DNA of 12,748 nucleotides from the NCBI GenBank assembly GCA_021801615.1, contig JAJYXS010000094.1, forward strand, positions 1 through 12,748, given 5' to 3'. Shown here piece after piece: positions 1-6,006 of the stretch (positions within the stretch are counted from its first letter, which is position 1; each line of letters begins with the position of its first letter). Made by a program: the position numbers and the translations under genes. This DNA is from Actinomycetes bacterium (GTDB taxonomy: Bacteria; Actinomycetota; Acidimicrobiia; Acidimicrobiales; RAAP-2). Under the pieces are notes generated by a model. It worked only from the letters and a program-made list of their open reading frames with translations. It was not told the DNA's origin and made no database searches.

Positions 1-2157
1 CGGGAGCATCGAGACGCGGGCTGGCGCGTGATCCGGCCTGTCCTCGAGGGTGCCGCGCTCGACCGGCGTGCGGCGACCGAATGGGCCCGCAACCAGCCAC
101 TCGGTGACTCCTACGAGTCCGCCGTCACGGAGGCGGACTCGGCCGCCGACGAACGCTACAACCATGCCGGCGAGCTGGCTGCCCTCGTGCAGCTACGGCA
201 GCGACTCGACCAGGTCAACGAGGGCGAGGACGCGCTCGCTGCAGAGCGCGAGCAAGTTGAGAATGAGATGAGCACCGCTGAAGCGCACTGGAGGGAGCTT
301 TGGACCCGGGTCGGCATCGAGGCGGGCACCCCGGCGGAGATGAGCGACTGGCGGCAGTCCTTCGAGCAGCTCCTCACCGCCCTTGGCTCGCTGCGCGAGA
401 AGTCTGGTGCGATCGAGAGCGACCGCGCCACGATCGCTTCACATGTCGCAGCGCTGGCCCAGGCACTCACGGCGCTCGGGATCGCGCCTGACGCCGATCG
501 CCTCGAACAGCTTGTCGTCCAGGCAGAAGCCGCCGTCGCGCTCGCCGGGGAGCAGAGGACGGCGCGACGCGACGTAGCAGCCGCGCTCGAACGGGCGCTC
601 GGAGAGCGCCGGGCTCGCCACGACGAGGTCGTACGCAACGAAGCTTCGCTCGCTAAGTGGAAGACGGCCTGGGCCGAAGCGCTCCAGCCCCTGGCACTGC
701 CTGCTGGCACCGAGCCCTCCGTAGCGCTCCAAGCCGTTCGTGCCTACCGCGACCTCCCAGCGGCGCGCAGAGACGTGCGGGGCCTCGAATTCAGGATCCA
801 CGGGATGGAGCGGGACATCGACGCCTTCCGCACGAGGGTGGAGGCTATCGCTTCGGGACTCATCGAGCTCGATGACCGCGATCCTCTGGATGTTGCCGAG
901 GATCTGCGGACACGCCTCGCCGAGGCGCGAAAGACCCTGAGCGCGCGCGAGGCCTTCGGTACCGAGCTCGAGACGGCGACTGCAGGACTCGCGAGCGCCG
1001 AGGATGACGTGGCGGACGAAGAGCGCCGTCTCGTCCAGCTGCGCGAGGAAGTCGGCCTTCATGTGAAAGACCCTCTCGGCCCGGTCATCGACCGATCTGA
1101 GAGCGTCGGTGCGCTCGCTGAGGCGATCGCACAGATCGAGGCAGACCTCGTCCAACAGGGCGGGGGCCGCACGCTTGACGAGGTCATCGTGGAGACGACA
1201 GGGACCGGCCAGGACGGTGATGCGCTCGACGCCTCGATCACTGGTCTCGACTCCGAGGTCTCTGCGCTGGAAGGCGACCTCGACACCGCCAACCAGCACC
1301 TGGGGCAGGCCCGAGAGGCCCTTGCGGCGATCGCTGGGAGCGCCGTGGCCGCCGACACTGAGCAAGAGGCAGAGGGCGAGCTCGCGCTCGTGGCGGGCTA
1401 CGCGTCCGAGTTCGCGCGAGCCGCGGTCGCCGCGGCCGTCCTGCGGAAGGCCGTCGCCGATTACGGCGAACGTCACCGTGAGCCGATGCTCGAGCGCGCC
1501 GGCAAGGCCTTCGTGAAACTCACCGCTGGTGCCTTCACCGAGCTCGTCCCCGAAGTCGCCGGCGACCGCCAAGTCCTCCTCGCGAAGCGGCGCAACGGCG
1601 AGCTACTGGCGACGGGGCAGCTCTCCGACGGCACGCTCGATCAGCTCTACCTGGCGCTCCGGGTCGCCGGAATCGAGTACCAGCTCGACCACCTTGACGA
1701 GCGGGTCCCGGTAGTCCTCGACGACCTCCTGGTCAACTTCGACGACGAGCGGACCAAGACCGCTCTCGAGCTCTTCTGCGATCTCGGCCAGCGAACACAG
1801 GTGCTCCTGTTCACCCATCACGAGGCCGTGATCGAGATCGCACGGGACACGCTCGACGAAGAGCGGGTAGCGGTCGTACGTCTTCGGCCACGGGACCACG
1901 ACGCGCCTGTCGTCGCATCTCGCGCTGATCTCACTGCCGTCGCCGATGGGTCGTCGGCGCGACCCGTCAGGTCGGAGGAACAGACCGTCCTCGACTATCT
2001 CCGCACGGTCGACGGGTCGCTGTCGAAGGCCGAGATCCTTTCAGCGACGGCGATCGACGAGGCAACCTGGCCCCGCGCGATCCGGCGCCTTCTCGACACA
2101 GGCGCCGTCGTACAGAAAGGGCAGAAGCGCGGGGCGCGATACCGCCTCGTTCGCTGA
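1..2157 (+). CDS. YhaN/SMC-like ATPase with C-terminal winged helix, 5' partial
   Basis: The reading frame is open from base 1, so the N-terminal lobe with the Walker A motif lies outside the window; the GTG at 28 is internal. The first residues (GWRVIRPVLEG, then an E-x-A-x-x-x-AD stretch) resemble the middle of YhaN-type AAA_27 proteins. About 450 residues of Ala/Glu/Arg-rich heptad-like sequence follow, fitting a long coiled coil. The C-terminal ATPase lobe has an ABC signature LSDGT (1621-1635), a Walker B VVLDDLL with a D-loop (about 1711-1745) and an H-loop FTHH (1810-1821). After the ATPase, about 60 residues (1975-2154) look like a winged helix (EEQTVLDYL to RGARYRLV), which YhaN and SbcC relatives do not usually carry. 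Such ATPases usually work with an Mre11/SbcD-like nuclease, which would be expected upstream. The role in DNA-end processing or defence is inferred; the family call is firm. Confidence 0.85.
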   Translation, partial: REHRDAGWRVIRPVLEGAALDRRAATEWARNQPLGDSYESAVTEADSAADERYNHAGELAALVQLRQRLDQVNEGEDALAAEREQVENEMSTAEAHWRELWTRVGIEAGTPAEMSDWRQSFEQLLTALGSLREKSGAIESDRATIASHVAALAQALTALGIAPDADRLEQLVVQAEAAVALAGEQRTARRDVAAALERALGERRARHDEVVRNEASLAKWKTAWAEALQPLALPAGTEPSVALQAVRAYRDLPAARRDVRGLEFRIHGMERDIDAFRTRVEAIASGLIELDDRDPLDVAEDLRTRLAEARKTLSAREAFGTELETATAGLASAEDDVADEERRLVQLREEVGLHVKDPLGPVIDRSESVGALAEAIAQIEADLVQQGGGRTLDEVIVETTGTGQDGDALDASITGLDSEVSALEGDLDTANQHLGQAREALAAIAGSAVAADTEQEAEGELALVAGYASEFARAAVAAAVLRKAVADYGERHREPMLERAGKAFVKLTAGAFTELVPEVAGDRQVLLAKRRNGELLATGQLSDGTLDQLYLALRVAGIEYQLDHLDERVPVVLDDLLVNFDDERTKTALELFCDLGQRTQVLLFTHHEAVIEIARDTLDEERVAVVRLRPRDHDAPVVASRADLTAVADGSSARPVRSEEQTVLDYLRTVDGSLSKAEILSATAIDEATWPRAIRRLLDTGAVVQKGQKRGARYRLVR

Positions 2158-2177
2158 GAGCTCAATCGGCCGGCGTG

Positions 2178-2218
2178 GCCAGGAGACGGGGACATGCTGG
2201 TCTCGCGGGACACCTGGC
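2178..2218. terminator. Possible bidirectional terminator between convergent genes
   Basis: The 87-bp gap between the convergent ATPase and OLD genes contains a nested inverted repeat. GCCAGG (2178-2183) pairs with CCTGGC (2213-2218), and GAGAC (2183-2187) pairs with GTCTC (2200-2204). The loop is about 12 nt and one arm carries an 8-nt bulge. There is no T-tract on either strand. The position between two converging stop codons is the main argument, and the stem itself is imperfect. Confidence 0.3.
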
Positions 2219-2244
2219 GTAGGAAACGGACGTACCGCCATTCC

Positions 2245-3930
2245 TCACCCTGGTTCGCTTGCACGCACCAAGTTTGCGACAGCGGAGGCAAGGGGCTTCA
2301 GAGTCTCCCATCCGGGGAGAGCCAGCTCCCCGGTCAACGTGCGGCAGGCTGCGCGGGCGACCAGCGGCTTCGTCGTGCCGAGCTCGGCGCGTGCTGCCTC
2401 CTCGTGGTGCGCATACACCTCCGGGAACGACACTCGCATCGCTCGTTCGAAGTCTTCGTTGAACACCGCGTAACCCTCGCCCACCGCGATCGGAGCGCCG
2501 GCTGTGACAAGAGCTTTGTATCGGGATCGCTCCTCGCCGAGCGTGTTCAGCAGCTCGGCGCGCTTGAGGCCGTCGCGGTCGTCGGAGGAGTCCAGGTCGA
2601 AGATGGCCATGGCCGGGATCTCATACGCCGAGTACAGCCGCAGCCAACGAGCGATGCCGCCGATGCCGCCGGCCGGGATCACCGCGATGCCGAGCTCGAG
2701 CGGATCGGTGCCGACGGCCGAGAGCAATATCGGGAACGCGAGAGCCTCCGTAGGTCCTTCCACGACGACACAGGCGCGGGCGAACAGACCGGCGACATGC
2801 TGATCGGTGGCACTCGCCGCGTAGAACGGACCCACGGAACGCTCGTCCGCCTTGGCAGCTCCACGTTCACGACAATGCTCTGCGAGTGACCGCTCGCTGT
2901 GCTGGACCACCGTCGTCGCGCCGTCAACCGACGGCTTCCGAACACAGGCGAGGCGGGACGTCTCGGACAGGTCGACAAAGGCTGGGCTGTGCGTGGTGAC
3001 GATCACCTGCACACCCCGATCGCCGAGCGCGGCGATCTTTCGCGCCAGCCACTGCTGGGCCAGGGGATGTAGGTGGGCTTCGGGCTCCTCGATGACTATC
3101 ACCAGCCCGCCGTCTCCCTCCCCGTACGCGCGCGCGTAGGCATAGGCGAACGCGACCGCCAGAATCTGCTCCTGGCCTGTGCCGAGTTCGTCGAAGCTGC
3201 GCACCTCGCCGCCATGGGTCGGGTGGACACGGAGGGACCGGAAGTAGTTCGAGGGATCGTACGCAGAGAAGTCGAGATCGAGCCCGTAGCGGAGGTTGGC
3301 GGCGAGCTCACCGGCCATGTCCTGCAGCTCTCGGCCGAACAGCTGGAAGGCCTCCACCTCGTGGAAGATCACTACCACCTCGTCGAAGCGCGCACGGAGG
3401 CGTTCGGTGCGCTCGGGATCCTCGACCAACCGCTCATGAAACTTGCGCATGAGCCGTGAGAGCAGCGTCCACTTCGAGGTATAGCTCAACTGATAGCCCA
3501 GTCGGCGGTCCGCTCCCACGACCACGCAGGCGAGCTGCTCCCGGTCGGCGTTCGATGCCCACGATGACCTGCCATTCGCGTCGAAGACGTCGAAGGCACA
3601 AGGACGCTCGCTCTCCTGGGGATCGAAGCGCCAGCTGACTTGCCTGACTTCGAACGAGTCGTAGCGACCAGCGTGCCAGACGTCGGACACGTCGAGCTGG
3701 ATCTGCATCGGCACGGCATTACGGTCTCGCCCGTGGAAGTCGTGCTCCTCGGGGTGGAAGCTCCCCGGCCACGACTCGCCCAGCACAAGGTCAAGAGCTT
3801 GTACCAGGTTCGACTTGCCCGCGTTGTTCTCGCCCATCAGTACGAGCGGACCGCGCTCGGGCAGACGAACGTCCACCCAGCCACCGATCGATCGGTAGTT
3901 GCGAACCCTCATTCCACGCAGTCGGCCCAC
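2245..3930 (-). CDS. OLD-family ATP-dependent nuclease (ABC ATPase plus TOPRIM)
   Basis: This is a 561-residue protein of the overcoming-lysogenization-defect type, which couples an ABC-like ATPase to a TOPRIM nuclease. Visible in order are: RNYRSI (10-15), the usual N-terminal beta-strand of RecF/OLD-like ATPases; Walker A GENNAGKS (33-40); a signature-like ELGTGQEQ (248-255); Walker B VIVIEEPEAHLHP (277-289); an H-loop TTHSP (312-316); then TOPRIM motifs VVVEGPTE (388-395) and DLD (445-447). The metal-binding Glu and the Asp pair are intact, so it is probably active. The GTG start at 3930 has GGAGG four bases upstream; the ATG at 3912 is an alternative. No UvrD-like GajB gene is adjacent within the window, so it is not an evident Gabija pair. 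It lies downstream of the microprotein on the same strand and may share its transcript. The DNA-cleaving defence role is inferred from the family. Confidence 0.9.
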   Translation of the reverse strand: MGRLRGMRVRNYRSIGGWVDVRLPERGPLVLMGENNAGKSNLVQALDLVLGESWPGSFHPEEHDFHGRDRNAVPMQIQLDVSDVWHAGRYDSFEVRQVSWRFDPQESERPCAFDVFDANGRSSWASNADREQLACVVVGADRRLGYQLSYTSKWTLLSRLMRKFHERLVEDPERTERLRARFDEVVVIFHEVEAFQLFGRELQDMAGELAANLRYGLDLDFSAYDPSNYFRSLRVHPTHGGEVRSFDELGTGQEQILAVAFAYAYARAYGEGDGGLVIVIEEPEAHLHPLAQQWLARKIAALGDRGVQVIVTTHSPAFVDLSETSRLACVRKPSVDGATTVVQHSERSLAEHCRERGAAKADERSVGPFYAASATDQHVAGLFARACVVVEGPTEALAFPILLSAVGTDPLELGIAVIPAGGIGGIARWLRLYSAYEIPAMAIFDLDSSDDRDGLKRAELLNTLGEERSRYKALVTAGAPIAVGEGYAVFNEDFERAMRVSFPEVYAHHEEAARAELGTTKPLVARAACRTLTGELALPGWETLKPLASAVANLVRASEPG

Positions 3931-4076
3931 AGCTCCTCCGTCCTGACGTCTCTCTCGTGCCCGACCGAATCACGGGCACGTCGAAGACCACGCGTTGCGA
4001 TTCCGTCAGCTCACACGGCGGAGCCAGCGCCGACCGAACTCGGAGTCGAGACGATCCGAGTGCAGCACGAACGACG
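3931..4076. other. Spacer between microprotein and OLD gene, with two hairpins
   Basis: No coding sequence was recognised in these 146 bases. Two perfect inverted repeats are present: CGTGCCCG/CGGGCACG with a 9-nt loop (3956-3980) and ACTCGGA/TCCGAGT with a 10-nt loop (4038-4061). The second begins 15 bases past the microprotein stop and could end or attenuate that transcript. The first ends 25 bases before the OLD start and could be an operator or leader hairpin. Neither is followed by a T-tract on the minus strand. Confidence 0.5.
4038..4061 (-). terminator. Hairpin just downstream of the microprotein gene
   Basis: A perfect 7-bp stem ACTCGGA/TCCGAGT encloses a 10-nt loop, 15 bases after the minus-strand stop at 4077. 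It fits a U-less actinobacterial terminator or a partial attenuator ahead of the OLD gene. The function is inferred only from stem and position. Confidence 0.35.
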
Positions 4077-4241
4077 TCACAGCGACGCGATCAGTGCGTT
4101 GAGCAGGAGCCCGACGACGATGGCGACCACGATGCCACCCGTCCTCGCGTTGTCGTCCCGGTCCTTGGTCAGCGATGCGGCGATCGCCTGGGAGGCGACA
4201 TGGGCTCCAATGTGGAGCACCGTCTTCTCGTCACGCTTCAT
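4077..4241 (-). CDS. 54-residue predicted single-pass membrane microprotein
   Basis: This small gene begins MKRDEKTVLHIGAHVAS and ends in a hydrophobic segment from about residue 35 (GGIVVAIVVGLLLNALIASL). It therefore has a charged, probably cytosolic N-terminal half of about 34 residues and one C-terminal membrane helix, a tail-anchored layout. The ATG is preceded at 7 nt by AAGGAGGTG (4249-4257), an almost ideal Shine-Dalgarno and the best in the window, which is the main reason to believe the gene is translated. It is on the same strand as OLD, 146 bp upstream of it, and divergent from the XRE gene. I do not recognise the family. A membrane effector, toxin-like peptide or anchoring partner of OLD is possible, but nothing in the sequence decides between them. 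Confidence 0.75.
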   Translation of the reverse strand: MKRDEKTVLHIGAHVASQAIAASLTKDRDDNARTGGIVVAIVVGLLLNALIASL

Positions 4242-4248
4242 CTGTCCT

Positions 4249-4257
4249 CACCTCCTT
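4249..4257 (-). promoter_or_regulatory. Strong Shine-Dalgarno of the microprotein
   Basis: The minus strand reads AAGGAGGTG, a near-complete match to the 16S rRNA anti-Shine-Dalgarno, with 7 bases to the ATG at 4241. This supports translation of a gene that is short enough to be missed by usual length cut-offs. Confidence 0.8.
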
Positions 4258-4328
4258 CCCGTGGCTTCGTCGAGACCGCCATCGGGCTCGGGCACCTGCG
4301 CCCGTGGTCAGCTCCGTCGACAGCGGAA

Positions 4329-4361
4329 TTGCGGATACGTACCTCTATTGCTAGATTGCAA
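4329..4361 (+). promoter_or_regulatory. Candidate sigma-70 promoter with overlapping operator for XRE-ImmA
   Basis: TTGCGG (4329-4334) and TAGATT (4352-4357) are separated by exactly 17 bases and each match the consensus at 4 of 6 positions. The -10 box is flanked by the inverted repeat TTGC/GCAA (4348-4361), a fitting place for an autorepressor to block RNA polymerase. The start of transcription would fall about 40 bases before the XRE ATG. Binding by the adjacent XRE protein is inferred. Confidence 0.45.
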
Positions 4362-4405
4362 CTTTACCACGGACCGCGCACGAGGCGTGCAGGGAGGCAG
4401 CCACG

Positions 4406-4777
4406 ATGGCCAGAGCCCGCTTAGACGGCGAGGGGTTCTTCGCTGCCCTCGACGCGCAGCGCCTAGCCAAGGGGATGACGTGGCGGCAAGTCGCCCAGGC
4501 GAGCGGAGTGAGCGCCTCGACGCTCACGCGCATGTCCCAGGGAAAGCTCCCCGACGCGAACGGCCTGGTGGCACTCGGCGCTTGGGCCAGCCTCGACCCG
4601 GCGAAGTTCGTCCAGGACACCGAGGTCACGGACAGGGGGTCGCCGCAGGCCTCCGAGCCCGAACCCTTGGCGATGATCTCGACCTACCTGCGCAGCGATC
4701 GCAACCTCTCGGCCGAGGGTGCGGCCGCGCTCGACGAGCTGGTCAAGGCAACCTACCAGCGACTGCGGAAGAAGTGA
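4406..4777 (+). CDS. XRE-family helix-turn-helix transcriptional regulator
   Basis: A 123-residue protein whose first half is a Cro/CI-type HTH: TWRQVAQASGVSASTLTRMS (residues 25-44) gives the scaffold and recognition helices, followed by QGKLPDANGLVALGAWA typical of the fourth and fifth helices. The C-terminal part has a helix (LSAEGAAALDELVKATYQRL) that may serve dimerisation. The ATG has GGGAGG at 4392-4397. It is followed after 6 bp by the ImmA-like gene, a pairing in which the ImmA protein usually relieves the repressor. It probably represses its own promoter and possibly the divergent microprotein-OLD unit; both points are inference. Confidence 0.9.
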   Translation: MARARLDGEGFFAALDAQRLAKGMTWRQVAQASGVSASTLTRMSQGKLPDANGLVALGAWASLDPAKFVQDTEVTDRGSPQASEPEPLAMISTYLRSDRNLSAEGAAALDELVKATYQRLRKK

Positions 4778-4783
4778 ACGCCC

Positions 4784-5338
4784 GTGGCGCTCGTACGAGG
4801 CTTCAAGGCCGATGCGAACCGCATGGCGAGGGAGGTTCGCGGAGAGCTCGGCCTCGGACCGACGGCTCCGCTCGACCCTTGGCGGCTTGCCGACCACCTC
4901 GACGTGCCGGTCTGCGCGCTGTCGGGCCTCGCCGCAGATGCTCCGCGGGCTGTGGCGCAGTTCCAGGAGGTCGACCCGAGCGAGTTCTCGGCCGTCACGG
5001 TCTTTGCCGGTCGGCGTCGGCTCATCGTCTACAACGACGTTCATGCCAGGGGGCGCCAGTCGAGCAACCTCGCCCACGCGCTGCTGCTCCACCCAGCGGC
5101 ACCGGCACTCGACACGAACGGGCGACGGGTGTGGCGAGAAGAGCTTGAGCAGGAGGCGGACTGGCTGGCGGGCTCATTGCTCGTGTCCGACGAGGCGGCC
5201 TTCGCGCTCGCCCGAGGGCGTCTTGCAGTCGACCTTGCAGCAGAGCGCTACGGCGTGAGCGAGGCGATGATGCGCTTTCGTCTGAACGTGACCGGCGCGG
5301 CCAAGCGCGTAGCCCGGCGATCCGGTCCGCGGTCATGA
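4784..5338 (+). CDS. ImmA/IrrE-like protein with a degenerate zinc-protease motif
   Basis: A 184-residue protein of the ImmA/IrrE (DUF955) metallopeptidase type, whose active members cleave or inactivate the partner XRE repressor. The GTG start lies 6 bp after the XRE stop, so the two are co-translated. Around residues 92-104 it reads QSSNLAHALLLHP. From memory, relatives read NLAHELxHALLLHP, so the residues ELxH of HExxH appear to be missing as an exact 4-codon deletion. The distal Glu of the zinc site appears retained in EQEADWLAGSLL (E124), as does the C-terminal segment AAERYGVSEAMMRFRLNVTG. It is probably catalytically inactive, acting as a binding-only sensor or decaying; an assembly error is possible. 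The family call is firm and the loss of activity is inferred. Confidence 0.85.
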   Translation: MALVRGFKADANRMAREVRGELGLGPTAPLDPWRLADHLDVPVCALSGLAADAPRAVAQFQEVDPSEFSAVTVFAGRRRLIVYNDVHARGRQSSNLAHALLLHPAAPALDTNGRRVWREELEQEADWLAGSLLVSDEAAFALARGRLAVDLAAERYGVSEAMMRFRLNVTGAAKRVARRSGPRS

Positions 5339-5368
5339 CACCGAGACGCGCGAAGGTGGGCGCGTAGC

Positions 5369-5542
5369 GTGACCGACCACATGGAAACCGCGCTCGAATA
5401 CCCTAAGCGGGCACCCGATTTCGCTTTGGACGTCTTCGGCCTACGGGACGCCGTCGTCGCGGATTACCGCCGGTTCCTCGAGGGCGCGCTCTCGATCCGA
5501 GACAGCCGCGTCAAGGCATTCGTGGAGGCCAAGCTCGGCTAG
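5369..5542 (+). pseudogene. Truncated N-terminal stub of a second giant helicase
   Basis: A 57-codon frame (GTG 5369, or ATG 5381) with an upstream GAAGGTGGG ribosome site begins 30 bp after the ImmA-like gene. Its last 38 residues, LDVFGLRDAVVADYRRFLEG through FVEAKLG, align without gaps to residues 1-38 of the intact helicase at 6007 (MDIFSLRTALVDDYRSF through FLEERLD), with 16 identities. Similarity ends at a TAG (5540-5542), whereas the intact protein continues for 1700 residues. It is most simply the start of a diverged paralogous helicase gene cut off by recombination. Translation as a short peptide is possible. Its spacing suggests XRE, ImmA and a helicase once formed one operon. Confidence 0.65.
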
Positions 5543-5616
5543 GGCGCAAGGCCCTCCTGCGTGAAGCCCGCCTTCTCGCGGAGCTCCCTCAGGTTGGACT
5601 CGTATCGCGCCGTCAT
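5539..5616 (-). pseudogene. Truncated XRE-type HTH fragment
   Basis: The minus strand encodes 25 residues, MTARYESNLRELREKAGFTQ followed by EGLAP and a stop. NLRELREKAGFTQEGLA matches the first two helices of Cro/CI-type HTH proteins, but the rest of the domain is missing. A GTG one codon upstream is an alternative start, and no good ribosome site is visible. Its stop (CTA on the plus strand, 5539-5541) overlaps the stop of the helicase stub in a single CTAG, so both genes lost their 3' parts at the same point. The match is short, hence the moderate confidence. Confidence 0.45.
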
Positions 5617-6006
5617 CACGGCCCATTCTGCCGAGCCGTCCGGGCAGTATCTAGAACTCTGGACAGAGAGAACTTGGCATCACCCAGCGTGTATCCACGC
5701 CGAGTGGGTGGGGTGCCGTAAGTGGCGAGCCCGGTGACCGACCAGCCCGGTGTGCGGGCGAGCGGCGTCACGACAGGTCGTCGCGGACAGCGGGTGCGGC
5801 TGCCGTAGGTGGCGGCCTTGGTGAGATCGTCTTCGGCTCCGAGCAGAACGTCGCCGCGCTACTGGACTCCGGCTCAGATCACGTGCTCGCTCCGCCGTGG
5901 AAGGTCGGTCACCTCCTCCTCGGCCGGGCGGCGTCCGCAGGAACCCGATCACGCTCCGGGCAGCGCCCCACCCGGACCGAGTAGCTTTCGACCTGGGAGA
6001 GCGGAC
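5543..6006. other. Gene-poor gap between the stub and the intact helicase
   Basis: Apart from the minus-strand XRE fragment, I see no convincing intact gene in these 464 bases. A small hairpin AGGGC/GCCCT (5541-5555) follows the stub stop. The minus strand is open without a start codon at its head from 5858 to a TGA at 5616-5618 that overlaps the XRE-fragment ATG by one base. An imperfect direct repeat (TGCCGTAAGTGGCGAGCC near 5714, TGCCGTAGGTGGCGGCC near 5801) falls inside it. No clear promoter for the helicase gene was recognised, although one is expected here. The frame of the helicase is open back to a GTG at 5809, but the translation there is unlike protein-coding sequence. Confidence 0.5.
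5995..6001 (+). promoter_or_regulatory. Ribosome binding site deciding the helicase start
   Basis: GGGAGAG lies 5 bases before the ATG at 6007. It favours this start over the GTG at 5809, which would add 66 Arg/Ser/Pro-rich residues. The aligned N-terminus of the upstream stub, which also begins its similarity here, supports the choice. Confidence 0.75.

Larger units (their letters stand above)
4242..4405. promoter_or_regulatory. Divergent regulatory region between microprotein and XRE gene
   Basis: This 164-bp region separates two divergent transcription units and includes the most AT-rich patch nearby (about 4325-4368). It contains the candidate XRE promoter, three copies of ATTGC, and a short hairpin CGGGC/GCCCG (4289-4304) in the presumed leader of the microprotein. 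No clear minus-strand -10/-35 pair was found; TTGCAA (4361-4356 on the minus strand) is one possible -35. Confidence 0.55.

Noticed and set aside
439..1572. 377-residue minus-strand frame
   Set aside because: It is antisense to the coiled-coil ATPase, whose C-terminal motifs establish the plus frame.
3640..5148. 502-residue open frame on the plus strand
   Set aside because: It runs antisense to the OLD N-terminus and microprotein and out of frame through the XRE and ImmA genes; its sequence has no family character.
5441..5626. 61-residue minus-strand frame overlapping the helicase stub
   Set aside because: It is out of frame with the XRE-like fragment on the same strand and has no family resemblance; the other frame gives the recognisable LRELREKAGFTQ.
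5680..5952. 90-residue minus-strand frame in the gap
   Set aside because: The composition is Arg/His/Pro-rich and typical of shifted high-GC frames, with no recognisable motif.
5809..6006. 66-residue N-terminal extension of the giant helicase from a GTG
   Set aside because: The extension is Arg/Ser/Pro-rich. A good ribosome site precedes the ATG at 6007, and the paralogous stub aligns from that Met.
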